This document shows, piece by piece, positions 17,974 through 26,413 of a DNA stretch of 64,000 nt. Source of the DNA: Archangium primigenium (GTDB lineage Bacteria > Myxococcota > Myxococcia > Myxococcales > Myxococcaceae). The notes under the pieces are model-generated. The model worked only from the letters and a program-made list of their open reading frames with translations, was not told the origin of the DNA and did not search any database. Positions within the stretch are counted from its first letter, which is position 1; each line of letters opens with the position of its first letter. The position numbers and the translations under genes were made by a program. The stretch lies in NCBI RefSeq assembly GCF_016904885.1, contig NZ_JADWYI010000001.1, positions 4,650,001 through 4,714,000 on the forward strand. The letters are read 5' to 3'.

Positions 17974-19647
17974 GTGTCCACCCGTCGTGTCGGCTCGCGC
18001 CCACCTGGCGCGTCGCTTCGCCAGCTGCTCGCATACTGGTTCGTCCTCTTCCTCTTCACCCAGTCGGCCTGCGCCACACACGCCCCCTGGGGCGGCCTCA
18101 CGCCGGGCTACCGCTACACCTCCCTCACGCCTCCATCGGCCCCCAAGGCACGTGTGCCCCCGGCATCGGAGCCCGACCTTGAGTCCACCACCGTGTACCT
18201 CGCTGCCTTCCTGGAGCCCGGGGCAGCTGCCACACAGCCAGTGCCCATTCTCAAGCCCGAGTTTCAGAGGGCCTTCCAGCGGCTCGCTCGCGACGTGCGC
18301 ATGGGGCAGAAGACGCCTCGGGACGCCGCCTACGAGTTGCTCAGCGTCGTGCCAGGCATGTCAGGCGACTGGAGGCTGGAGCCTCACGTGGAGCCGCCCT
18401 ACCGCGTCAGCTACGCCTTGATTCCCGAGCGCGAGCACGGGCCAGGTGAGCTCGTTCCCGTGGCCCAGGCCGCCCTCACGGACAGCTACCTCCAGTGGTG
18501 CGTCCCCCGGGGCGGCGGAGACTGCCTGCATGTGCTCAAGAACGGGCGCTACCTGGACGAAGAGGGCCGGTACACCTTCACCCTCGCCCTGGCCTTCGGC
18601 CGGGTGCTCGACGAAACGCGCGACGCCCTCAAGGCCGAGCTGCTCAGCGTGCAGGCCCTCGTTTCCATGGTCGTCTGGACGGTCGCCTTGTACTGCATGA
18701 TGTGGGTAGTACCCGAGCCAACCACCAAGCTGGTGGCCGCCAGCCTGACCGTCATTCTCATGGGCTACCTGGGCCTCAGCACGGTGTACGGCCTGATGGA
18801 CGGCTGGGCCCGGCTCGTGATTGCGGCCCAGAACGCCACCACCTTCGAGGAACTGCGCGCGGCCGGTGAAGAGTTCGGCAAGGTGCTGGGCGAGGATGCG
18901 GCCCGCGCCATGATTATCGCTGTCTCCACACTGGCTGGGCACACGCTGGGGCAGGTGTTGCCCCGGCTCAAGTCCCTGCCGGGCTTCAACCTCGCGGCGG
19001 AGCAATTCGAGGCGCAGGGGGGCGCCGCCGCCATGTCGCACGCGGAGGCCGTGGAGGTGACGCTCGAGACGGAAAGCGCCCTCGCCAAGGCCGTGGCGGT
19101 GACGGAGGAGGTGGCCACCTCCCCACAAGGCCCCCTGGCCGTCGTCATGCTCAAGAGGGGGCATGTCCCTGGCCGGGAGACGGCTCGCGGGGGCCGCTCG
19201 GCGGAAACCGTCATCCGCCACCGGGGTGGCAACCGGCAGGTGGAACTCAGCGACGGCCAACGCTGGCACCTCCCCCCCGGCAAGTCCGTGGCGGACATCC
19301 CCGCCGAGGACAAGGTGGGCGACATGCTCCAGGAAGCCGTCACCAAGGCCGCCAACGAGTGGGGGCCTCACAGGCTCTCTGGTGCCGAAAAGCGGGCCAT
19401 TGCCGAGGCCGAGAAGAACGGCGACTATTGGCTTGCGCGGCTGCTGGAGCGCGAAGCCCGGGGGCGCTTCGTGCACGCCGAGCTGGAGGCACAATTCAAG
19501 GGCCGCCTACAGTTCAACCGCCAGGGCGTCGACGTGGTTGATCTGACGAACAACCGCAAGTACGAGATTCTCTCCGGAACGGAGTCGAACCTGGCAAGGC
19601 ACGGCAGGCGCATGGCGAGCGAGTTCTTCCGGATGCTCACCTTCTGA
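17974..19647 (+). CDS. SitA-like lipoprotein polymorphic toxin
   Basis: About 557 residues from a GTG at 17974 (GGAGG upstream). It has a lipoprotein signal peptide (YWFVLFLFTQSAC, lipid Cys33), a long exported N-terminal part, two hydrophobic helices at about residues 228-275 (LVSMVVWTVALYCMMWVV and the following LVAASLTVILMGYLGLSTVYGL), and a C-terminal module from about residue 430. The module ends VDVVDLTNNRKYEILSGTESNLARHGRRM, similar to restriction-endonuclease-fold toxin ends. In myxobacteria SitA lipoprotein toxins pass between kin cells by TraAB-dependent outer-membrane exchange and are paired with an immunity gene; the next gene fits that. Enzyme type is inference. Confidence 0.65.
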   Translation: MSTRRVGSRPPGASLRQLLAYWFVLFLFTQSACATHAPWGGLTPGYRYTSLTPPSAPKARVPPASEPDLESTTVYLAAFLEPGAAATQPVPILKPEFQRAFQRLARDVRMGQKTPRDAAYELLSVVPGMSGDWRLEPHVEPPYRVSYALIPEREHGPGELVPVAQAALTDSYLQWCVPRGGGDCLHVLKNGRYLDEEGRYTFTLALAFGRVLDETRDALKAELLSVQALVSMVVWTVALYCMMWVVPEPTTKLVAASLTVILMGYLGLSTVYGLMDGWARLVIAAQNATTFEELRAAGEEFGKVLGEDAARAMIIAVSTLAGHTLGQVLPRLKSLPGFNLAAEQFEAQGGAAAMSHAEAVEVTLETESALAKAVAVTEEVATSPQGPLAVVMLKRGHVPGRETARGGRSAETVIRHRGGNRQVELSDGQRWHLPPGKSVADIPAEDKVGDMLQEAVTKAANEWGPHRLSGAEKRAIAEAEKNGDYWLARLLEREARGRFVHAELEAQFKGRLQFNRQGVDVVDLTNNRKYEILSGTESNLARHGRRMASEFFRMLTF

Positions 19648-19661
19648 AAGGGGCGGTGGCC

Positions 19662-20294
19662 ATGGACCGGTTCGGTAACGTCCTCTTCGAGAACAAGGAC
19701 ATTGAAAACGAGCGGCTGGAGTTGACGGATAAGGAAGCGCACTACTTCCTGGGCCCCAACCTGTCGATGCTGAGCTGCACCCTCGTGCTGAAGGTGTCCG
19801 CGCGGCGCCTGTTCTTCGATGGCGCGCGTTTCATCAACTGCACCTTCGAGGTGAAGCAGGAGCTGAAGAACCACCAGCAATGGGTGGCCGCTTCCCTGAA
19901 GGGCTGTCGCTTCAAGGGAAAGCTGACGGGCTGTGACTTCGGATACTGGCCCGAGTACAGCAGCTTGCCGGGCTATCAGCACGGGTTCATCGAGGACTGT
20001 GACTTCACCGAGGCCCGCCTGGATGCCTGCCGCATCATGGAGTGTGACCCCTCCACCATCCGCTTCCCCAAGTGGCCGTGCTTCACCATCCTGAACCCCA
20101 TAGAACGAGCCGCTGAGCTACGCAGCGTCAAGTGGCCGGGCCGGTATGGCTCTGTCGTCGTGGACGAGCTTCACACCCACCCGGCGCGCACCAAGGCGTT
20201 GACCGACCATGCCCCCACTGTTGCAAAGCGGCTTGGCACCACTCCGGAAGAGCTCCGAGCGGTCATCGAGAAGTTCGACTGCATCGTCTACTGA
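19662..20294 (+). CDS. Candidate immunity protein for the SitA-like toxin
   Basis: About 210 residues from the ATG at 19662, 14 bp after the toxin stop; a GTG at 19656 is an alternative. The central part has pentapeptide-repeat-like steps (ARFINCTFEVK, SLKGCRFKGKLTGCDFGYW, GFIEDCDFTEARLDACRI), which would form a right-handed beta-helix. The C-terminal 60 residues are helical. No signal peptide, so it stays in the cytoplasm where it would neutralise the partner toxin. Assignment rests on gene order, size and the absence of other function. Confidence 0.55.
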   Translation: MDRFGNVLFENKDIENERLELTDKEAHYFLGPNLSMLSCTLVLKVSARRLFFDGARFINCTFEVKQELKNHQQWVAASLKGCRFKGKLTGCDFGYWPEYSSLPGYQHGFIEDCDFTEARLDACRIMECDPSTIRFPKWPCFTILNPIERAAELRSVKWPGRYGSVVVDELHTHPARTKALTDHAPTVAKRLGTTPEELRAVIEKFDCIVY

Positions 20295-21025
20295 CGGGGC
20301 CTCGCCGAGAGCCGCCCTGCCGCGCCAACACGACGCAGCGACAACAGCCGCAGGGAGGGGGGCGCCACCGCCAGCGCCACCTCGAAACAGCCCGAGGCCC
20401 CCCGTTCGCACCGCATCAGCCGGCCGGTATGGCACACGGCGGACGCAGCTACAGCCCCCGGGCCTGCCCGCCTTGCCCACTCCGCGGACTTTGCGCCCTC
20501 CGGGCTCTCTGCCCCGGCAACCGCGCCGTTCCGAAGCGTTGACACTCCGGACGGCTGCTGCACGGCGCCAGGCACACTGGCGCTCCGGCTGTTGCCGTGC
20601 ATAGGGCTCCCGGAGAAGGTTGCTGGCCTCCTGCTGCTGGTGCCGAACCTGGACAGCGACGCGGCGCGCAGCTCCCGGAGGGCCTTGCCCGCCCTTCGGC
20701 CCGTGTTCCCCAGGCCTAACTAACTCTTCACCCCCGGTCGCCTGTGGCGGGTGGCCCATGCCATGCCCCGGCCGCAGCAGGGGAGGGGCATCGTGCGCGT
20801 GCTGTGCGCGAGCTGACCGGCTCAAGGCTGCCCGGGCCGGAACGGCTGCTCGGCTTGGCCTGGAACGAGTGCTCACCTTGATGCTGCTCGCGCTGGACAT
20901 CCCAGGTCCGGGGAGCGAGCTTTAGGCGGTCGGCGGCACCGAGCCCATGAGCGAGCCCGTCGGGCCATTGCGTACGCCAAGGACTGGGAGGGAGCAGCGG
21001 GCGACGTGAGCCGCGACCGCGGTTC
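20295..21025. other. Non-coding region with decayed repeat (copies of words at 7141 and 7336)
   Basis: No convincing gene. AGCCCGAGGCCCCCCG recurs at 20389-20404 in the same orientation as at 7141, and CGGCTCAAGGCTGCCCG at 20818-20834 is the exact reverse complement of 7336-7352, with further weaker similarity on the side toward 20750. The region separates the toxin/immunity pair from the BREX locus and may mark an old insertion boundary. Confidence 0.4.
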
Positions 21026-21081
21026 ACCGACTCTGACCGACTCACGTAGTTCCTTGATGGACATGTGGAGCTTGGTATGGT
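21026..21081 (+). promoter_or_regulatory. Putative BREX-locus promoter with tandem ACCGACTC repeats
   Basis: TTGATG (21054-21059) and TATGGT (21076-21081), 16 bp apart, resemble a sigma-70 promoter. The expected start of transcription falls at about 21088, the ATG of the regulator gene, so the first message may be leaderless. Just upstream, ACCGACTC occurs twice with a 10-bp period (21026-21033 and 21036-21043), one helical turn apart, a possible binding site for a regulator. Confidence 0.4.
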
Positions 21082-21087
21082 CTGGGG

Positions 21088-21339
21088 ATGCGAGTCGCGA
21101 CGCAGATTCAACCTGCCGAGCCCTGGGTGTCCGTCGACGTCGTCGCGGCTCACATCGGTGTCGCCAGGGACTCCGTATACCGATGGATTGACTCGAAGGG
21201 CCTCCCAGCCCATCGGATCGGCAAGCTCTGGAAGTTCAAGCTCTCGGAGGTAGACGACTGGGTGCGCGCGGACGGAGCAAATGGGACGCGTGGGCGGGCC
21301 AAGCCAGTGCGCCGCAGCGCGACGAGGAAGAAGAAATGA
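21088..21339 (+). CDS. Small helix-turn-helix (excisionase-type) DNA-binding protein
   Basis: About 83 residues. A MerR/excisionase-type helix-turn-helix is clear: WVSVDVVAAHIGVARDSVYRWIDSKGLPAHRIGKLWKFKLSEVDDWV, followed by a basic tail ending RRSATRKKK. Proteins like this often head defence operons. It lies about 100 bp before the next gene and in the same direction as the whole BREX locus, so it is probably its regulator. The start may be leaderless because the promoter match ends only 6 bp upstream. Confidence 0.75.
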   Translation: MRVATQIQPAEPWVSVDVVAAHIGVARDSVYRWIDSKGLPAHRIGKLWKFKLSEVDDWVRADGANGTRGRAKPVRRSATRKKK

Positions 21340-21445
21340 CCGCCATCCACGCCCGCACCACACGCTTGACGCCGAGGCTGTTCGCTCGTCAGCGCGACGC
21401 GAAGACTCGCCGAGCTAACAGCCACGGCGAGGAGGGAGCGAAGTG

Positions 21446-22147
21446 ATGAGTCCACCGACCTCGCAGGAACGCACGGCCTTCTACAGCGCCGCGGTGGTTG
21501 GCCTCCGCGCCCTCGACGCTCGGGAGCGCGCGGCTCGTCGTTTCGGTGCCGACGCGGACGCCCGATGGACGCAGTTCGCCGGAGCACTTGGGTCCGGTGA
21601 CCGTCTCGACATCCTGCTCCGCGACGCGGCGGGAACGTGGGGCGCCGCGTTCTCCCCCTCGGAGTGCTTCGGCTTCTTCGGTCTTGCCGACGATGAGCCC
21701 TTCGGCCCCGATTGGGGCGGCATCGACGACCACTCCGCGAAGCGGCTGCTTGCCGAAGCGAATGGTCCGGCGACCCTCGACCACGTTGCTTCCGCGCTCG
21801 GCGTGAAAAGTGCGTCCGTTCCGGTTCCACCGCTCACGCCGGCCACCAAGCTCGTCGCCGCGGGCGGCGCTGCGCTCGTCGCCGTTGCCAAGGCATTCGC
21901 CGAGGACCGCGCGCTGTCGTGGACCGATCAGGTAGTGGCTGTCGCGGACAACGCTGCCTTCCGACAGCTTGCAGGCCTTGCTGCCGTCCTGCTGGGGGCG
22001 AGAGGCCGCACGGTCATCGTTCGACCGAGCGCAGATGCAGTGAGCGCATTGCGCGCTCATGGCTTCGCGCACATCGACGCGCCCCTTGTCTCGGCCGACG
22101 CCGAGCCCGAAGCCGCCGAGCTCGCACGCAGCGTGGGGGGCAAGTAG
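21446..22147 (+). CDS. Unknown protein at the head of the BREX type 2 operon
   Basis: About 233 residues from the ATG at 21446 (GGAGGGAG about 8 nt upstream; a GTG at 21443 is in frame). No family recognised. It is Ala-rich, with an acidic/aromatic middle (FGFFGLADDEPFGPDWGG) and a hydrophobic helix (KLVAAGGAALVAVAKAF) that is too short on charge-free residues for a confident membrane segment. It ends 1 bp before the pglW start, so the two are co-transcribed. A role in BREX regulation or signalling is suggested by position only. Confidence 0.55.
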   Translation: MSPPTSQERTAFYSAAVVGLRALDARERAARRFGADADARWTQFAGALGSGDRLDILLRDAAGTWGAAFSPSECFGFFGLADDEPFGPDWGGIDDHSAKRLLAEANGPATLDHVASALGVKSASVPVPPLTPATKLVAAGGAALVAVAKAFAEDRALSWTDQVVAVADNAAFRQLAGLAAVLLGARGRTVIVRPSADAVSALRAHGFAHIDAPLVSADAEPEAAELARSVGGK

Positions 22148-22148
22148 C

Positions 22149-25100
22149 TTGGCATTCACCGAAGGTCGTATTCATCGCGGTCGCCCGACTCCCTACCCAT
22201 GGGAGCGGCAGGCGCTCGACCTCGTCTACAAGCACGAGTCCCTCTCGGACACCGATCCGCACCAGGCGTGGGAGCTTCACGAGCTCTACGACCCTGCGTC
22301 GGGCCGACTGTACGAAATCGATCTGCTCTTCTTGTCTCGTCAGGGCCTGTTCCTCGTCGAAATCAAGAGCCACCCGGGCGCGTTGACGGGTGACATCGTG
22401 GACTGGACCTTCACAGACGGAGGAGGGCGACGCACGATCGAGTGCCCGTATCCCGGCGCCAACCTGAAAGCCAAGGTGCTCGCCGACCTTCTCGAACGGC
22501 AGCTCGGCAAAGAGCGCCCCTACGTGCATGCGGCGGTCTTCCTCTCCCACGTCACCGAAGTGCGTCTCGACGGCGGCCGGCCGCCGTGGCTGCTGCTCCC
22601 GAAGGATGTCGGCTCCAGGCTCGTCAACGGACTCGATGGCCGCGACGCTCAGCGCATCGTCAACCGGCCGATGATGAAGCAGTTGCTCCAAGCAGCTCAT
22701 CGACTCGGCCTGCGCCCGAGCACGACTGCGCGCGTGGTGGGGGGCTACAAGCTCGTCGAGCTCGTCGACGACGGCGATGGCTATCAGGAGCACCTCGCGA
22801 AGAACGCCGCCGTCGAGCGCGATCAAGCGCGCGTCCGCAGTTACCTGGTGCCGGCCGCGACCTCCGCCGAGAGGCGCGCACAGCTTCACCGCGCAGCCCG
22901 ACGCGAAGCACGGACGCTCGCGCAGATCGGGCAGCACCCCGGGATCCTCGCCTACCGCTCCTTCGTCGACGACGCGCCGCTCGGCCCGGCGGTGCTCTTC
23001 GAGGCCTTCGAAGGCTCGCTCCCGCTGCACGCCTTCGTGCGCCAGGAGCCCAACCTGACCTTCGACGAGCGGCTCGGGCTTCTCCAGCAGATCGTCGAGG
23101 CGGTCGCCCACTGCCACCGCTCGGGTGTTCTGCACCGCAATCTCTCGCCCGCCTCGGTGTTGGTCCGGCGCGGGGCGGACGGGCGCATTCATGTGCGCCT
23201 CCATCGCTTTCAAACCGCGGCGTGGCTCGAGCACAGCAGCGTCGGGACCCGCCACTTCCACGAACTGTCGCAGGCGTTGGATCGCCTCTACCAGGCGCCC
23301 GAGGTCCTCGCGGACCCCGAGAAGGCGACGTACGAGAGCGATGTCTTCTCGGTGGGTTGCCTCGCGTGGCTCGTCCTCACCGGACAGCACCCCGCCGCGA
23401 CGCTTGCCGAGCGAGAGCAGCGCATCAAGGGAGCGAAAGATGGCGAAGGTGGTCTTCGCCCCTCGGCGGTTCGCGCCGATCTCGCGATCCTCGACGAGGC
23501 GATCTCTTTCGCGACGCAGCCGAACCCTCATGCTCGCGCCGACGACATCTCCGATTGGTTCAACGCCTTCGTCCTCGAGGCGCTCACGCGCCCGGCGGCC
23601 GACATCGGCGCGGGCGCGGATCCGCGCGAAGCCCAGAAGGGAGACACCCTCCAAGGTGGCCTTCGCGTCGAGCGTCGCCTGGGCTCCGGCGGGACGGCGC
23701 TGGTGCTCCACGTGCGTCGCGAGGGGCGCGACTTCGCGCTGAAGGTCCCCCACGATGTGGGCTGCGGTGAGCGGCTGCTCGCCGAAGCGAAGACGCTGCA
23801 GGAACTGCGGCACGAGCACATCGTCGCGCTGCGCGACGTCCTCACGCTCGGCGGGTTGCCGTGCCTGCTCCTCGAGTTCGCGGGTGATCGGAGCCTGGGT
23901 GACGTGCTTCGCGAGCAGGGGACGTTGCCGCTCGAACTCGCGCGTCGGTACGGCGATGACCTGCTCTCGGCGGTCCAGTACCTCGAAGAGGCTGGCGTCA
24001 CGCACCGCGACATCAAGCCCACCAACGTTGGTTTCACGAGTCTGTCGAAGAAGCAGAGCCACCTGCTCCTCCTCGACTTCTCGCTCTCGTCCGCCGACGT
24101 GACCGCCATCAGCGCTGGCACCGCGGAGTGGCGCGACCCCTGGTTGTATCTGCGCGGCACGTGGGACGCCGACGCGGATCGCTACGCCGCCGCCGCCGTG
24201 CTCTATCACGCGCTCACCGGCGCGCGGCCCGCGCTCCCGCAGGGCGACGCGACCGCCGAGGTGGTCGTCGAGGCCGAGCGTTTCGATGCGGCGGTCCGCG
24301 ACCGGCTGACCTCCTTCTTTCGCCGAGCCTTCGCGCGCGAGACGACGACCCGGTTCTCCAGCGCCGAGGCCATGCGACAGGCGTGGGTGCATGCGCTGTC
24401 GGTCGAGTCGGAGACGGACGACGGCGCGTCCGCCATCGCCCTTGAGCAGGTCCGTCCCGAGACGCCCGTCGATGCCTTGCCGCTGTCGGCGCGCGCACGC
24501 AACGCGCTCGACCGGGCCGGCGTGTCCACGGTCGCTGAGCTGCTGCTCCTGCCGCGCAACCAGCTCTCGGTCGTTCGCGGTGTCGGCACGCATGTCGCGC
24601 GTGAAATCGTGGCGCTCGCCGATCAGCTTCGCGCTCGGTTCGAAGTCGAAAACCGCCCCGTGTTCATGCCGGGCTTTTCGCGCCCACGTCTGCTGTTGGA
24701 GGAGCCGGAGGCCGGCATCGAGGCAAGCACGGTCGACCGCTTGATGGCCGCGGGGCTCAAGACCACCATTGATGCCGCGCTCGCTCCCGCCGCTCGCATC
24801 GAGAAGCTCCTCGGGCGTGCCCGCGCCGACGCGCTTCGTGAGCGGCTCGCGGCCATCGCCGCCGCAGAGCCAACGCCGGGCTCACTCGGCGACTGGGCTC
24901 GCGAGCTCATCGGACGCGCCAGCGCGAACGAGGCGAATCGTCGGCTCCGTGTGCTGGTCGGGCTCGATCCGCTGCCCGACGAACGTCCGGATTCCGGGCT
25001 CCCGGCCGCGCGCACGGTGTCCGAGGTCGCTGGGGCGTTCGGCATCGAGCCCGCGCAGCTCCACTCGAGCCTTCAGTTCCTGCGCAACAAGCGCTGGGCG

Positions 25101-26411
25101 GACAACGCTGCTGCGGCCTCGCTCACGCAGGCCCTGTCATCCGCGCTCGACGCCGCGTCGCCCGCGGCGCCCTTCATGGACCTGGCCCACGCGTTGGCCA
25201 AGGCCCGCACCGAGGGGACGCCCAGCGACGACGACGTGCGCACCGCCGCGGCGCTCGTGCGTGTGGCGCTGGAACTTCGACCCAACCTTCCTGCCACCTG
25301 GCGGCGCATCGGCAGCACGCCTTGGGTGGCGCGTGACCCCGAAGTGCTCGACGCGCTCGCGGCCCTCGCGGAGAGCGCCGACAACCTTGCCGCGATCGAG
25401 CCGCTTCCCTCGTCCGAAGTCGTTCGTGCCTCGCTCGCCGAGGTCGCCGCTGGAACTCCCTTGGCGACGTTGCCGGCCGACCAGCGGCTCACCCTCGCCG
25501 CCCGCGCCAGCGAGCGCGCAGCGGCGTCGGCGCGGCTCGAGCTCTACCCTCGCGGCATGGACGCGGCGCGCGCGCTGTCCCTGAGCCTCGCCGTGCTCTC
25601 GGGCGCGGGGCTCTCCCCGGAAGTCGTCCGGCGGCGCATCGCGGCTCGCTATCCCGAGGCGGTCCCGCTCCCCGAGCGTCCGGCGCTCGACGAGTTGCTC
25701 GCGCCGCACGGCCTCGTCTTCATGCCGGACATCGGCACGGGCGAGTACGCACGACCCGGGCAGCACGCGAACACATCGATGACCGTTGCCTTGCCCTCGC
25801 GCCAGCCCACGGCACCGGGCCTCGTGCAGCGGCGCAGCCCCGAAGCGCAACGCGCCGCCGCCTTTCAGGATCAGCTCGATCGCGGCGTGGCCGCGGGCCG
25901 CTTCCGCGTGATCCAGGTGCGCGCGGACGTCGCGAGCCGTGCGATCGACGCGCTCGCGGGGGCGCTCGAGACACAGGCGGTGTCGCTCGACCACGCTCTG
26001 ACGAACGCCATTCGCCGTCAGGCCGAGGAACTTGGCGTCGACTGGGCCAATGTCGAGGCCGCCGACCGCGCCGGTCCCGGCGGGCCCGACTGGCCACTCC
26101 TCGTCGAGCTGGTACGCCAGGCGACCGACCGCGTCGTCGACGAGCTGCTCCACCGACGCGACCAGACCCTGGTGCTGGCGTGGCCGGGCGCGCTCGCGCG
26201 ATATGGCCTGGCTTCTGCGCTCGCGCGCATCGTTGAAGGCTCCGAGCGCGGCGATGCGCCCGCCATTCTTCTCGTAGTGCCCTCGCACGCTGACGGCACC
26301 GCCCCCTCCATCAACGGTCGGCTGCCCGTACCCGTGCCGCTACCGAGCCAGCGGCTCGTCATGCCCGATGCATGGCTGGCGAACGCCCATAAAGCCGCGG
26401 AGACGCCCTGA
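22149..26411 (+). CDS. pglW: BREX type 2 protein PglW: NERD domain, two kinase-like domains and helix-hairpin-helix
   Basis: About 1420 residues. The TTG at 22149, one base after the preceding stop, is used because upstream in-frame sequence overlaps the previous gene. Residues 1-130 form a NERD nuclease-related domain (EIDLLFLSRQGLFLVEIKS at about 57-75). Residues 250-480 are kinase-like, but the catalytic loop reads HRNLSPASV (Asp lost) near residue 331. Residues 505-740 form a second kinase with LGSGGTALVLHV, ALKV, HRDIKPTNV (about 619) and LDFS, likely active. A helix-hairpin-helix follows near 775-830 (VSTVAELLLLPRNQLSVVRGVG). PglW is the kinase of the Pgl/BREX type 2 phage-exclusion system; Streptomyces PglW has a similar size. 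Confidence 0.93.
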   Translation: MAFTEGRIHRGRPTPYPWERQALDLVYKHESLSDTDPHQAWELHELYDPASGRLYEIDLLFLSRQGLFLVEIKSHPGALTGDIVDWTFTDGGGRRTIECPYPGANLKAKVLADLLERQLGKERPYVHAAVFLSHVTEVRLDGGRPPWLLLPKDVGSRLVNGLDGRDAQRIVNRPMMKQLLQAAHRLGLRPSTTARVVGGYKLVELVDDGDGYQEHLAKNAAVERDQARVRSYLVPAATSAERRAQLHRAARREARTLAQIGQHPGILAYRSFVDDAPLGPAVLFEAFEGSLPLHAFVRQEPNLTFDERLGLLQQIVEAVAHCHRSGVLHRNLSPASVLVRRGADGRIHVRLHRFQTAAWLEHSSVGTRHFHELSQALDRLYQAPEVLADPEKATYESDVFSVGCLAWLVLTGQHPAATLAEREQRIKGAKDGEGGLRPSAVRADLAILDEAISFATQPNPHARADDISDWFNAFVLEALTRPAADIGAGADPREAQKGDTLQGGLRVERRLGSGGTALVLHVRREGRDFALKVPHDVGCGERLLAEAKTLQELRHEHIVALRDVLTLGGLPCLLLEFAGDRSLGDVLREQGTLPLELARRYGDDLLSAVQYLEEAGVTHRDIKPTNVGFTSLSKKQSHLLLLDFSLSSADVTAISAGTAEWRDPWLYLRGTWDADADRYAAAAVLYHALTGARPALPQGDATAEVVVEAERFDAAVRDRLTSFFRRAFARETTTRFSSAEAMRQAWVHALSVESETDDGASAIALEQVRPETPVDALPLSARARNALDRAGVSTVAELLLLPRNQLSVVRGVGTHVAREIVALADQLRARFEVENRPVFMPGFSRPRLLLEEPEAGIEASTVDRLMAAGLKTTIDAALAPAARIEKLLGRARADALRERLAAIAAAEPTPGSLGDWARELIGRASANEANRRLRVLVGLDPLPDERPDSGLPAARTVSEVAGAFGIEPAQLHSSLQFLRNKRWADNAAAASLTQALSSALDAASPAAPFMDLAHALAKARTEGTPSDDDVRTAAALVRVALELRPNLPATWRRIGSTPWVARDPEVLDALAALAESADNLAAIEPLPSSEVVRASLAEVAAGTPLATLPADQRLTLAARASERAAASARLELYPRGMDAARALSLSLAVLSGAGLSPEVVRRRIAARYPEAVPLPERPALDELLAPHGLVFMPDIGTGEYARPGQHANTSMTVALPSRQPTAPGLVQRRSPEAQRAAAFQDQLDRGVAAGRFRVIQVRADVASRAIDALAGALETQAVSLDHALTNAIRRQAEELGVDWANVEAADRAGPGGPDWPLLVELVRQATDRVVDELLHRRDQTLVLAWPGALARYGLASALARIVEGSERGDAPAILLVVPSHADGTAPSINGRLPVPVPLPSQRLVMPDAWLANAHKAAETP

Positions 26412-26413
26412 TC

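Noticed and set aside
20620-20925. Short plus-strand open frame between toxin/immunity and BREX genes
   Set aside because: Cys/Arg/Pro-rich composition, no start signal, and it lies within the decayed repeat region.
22014-24593. Long minus-strand open frame opposite pglW
   Set aside because: Produced by codon bias of the pglW gene on the other strand; no motifs, and pglW is a clear family member.
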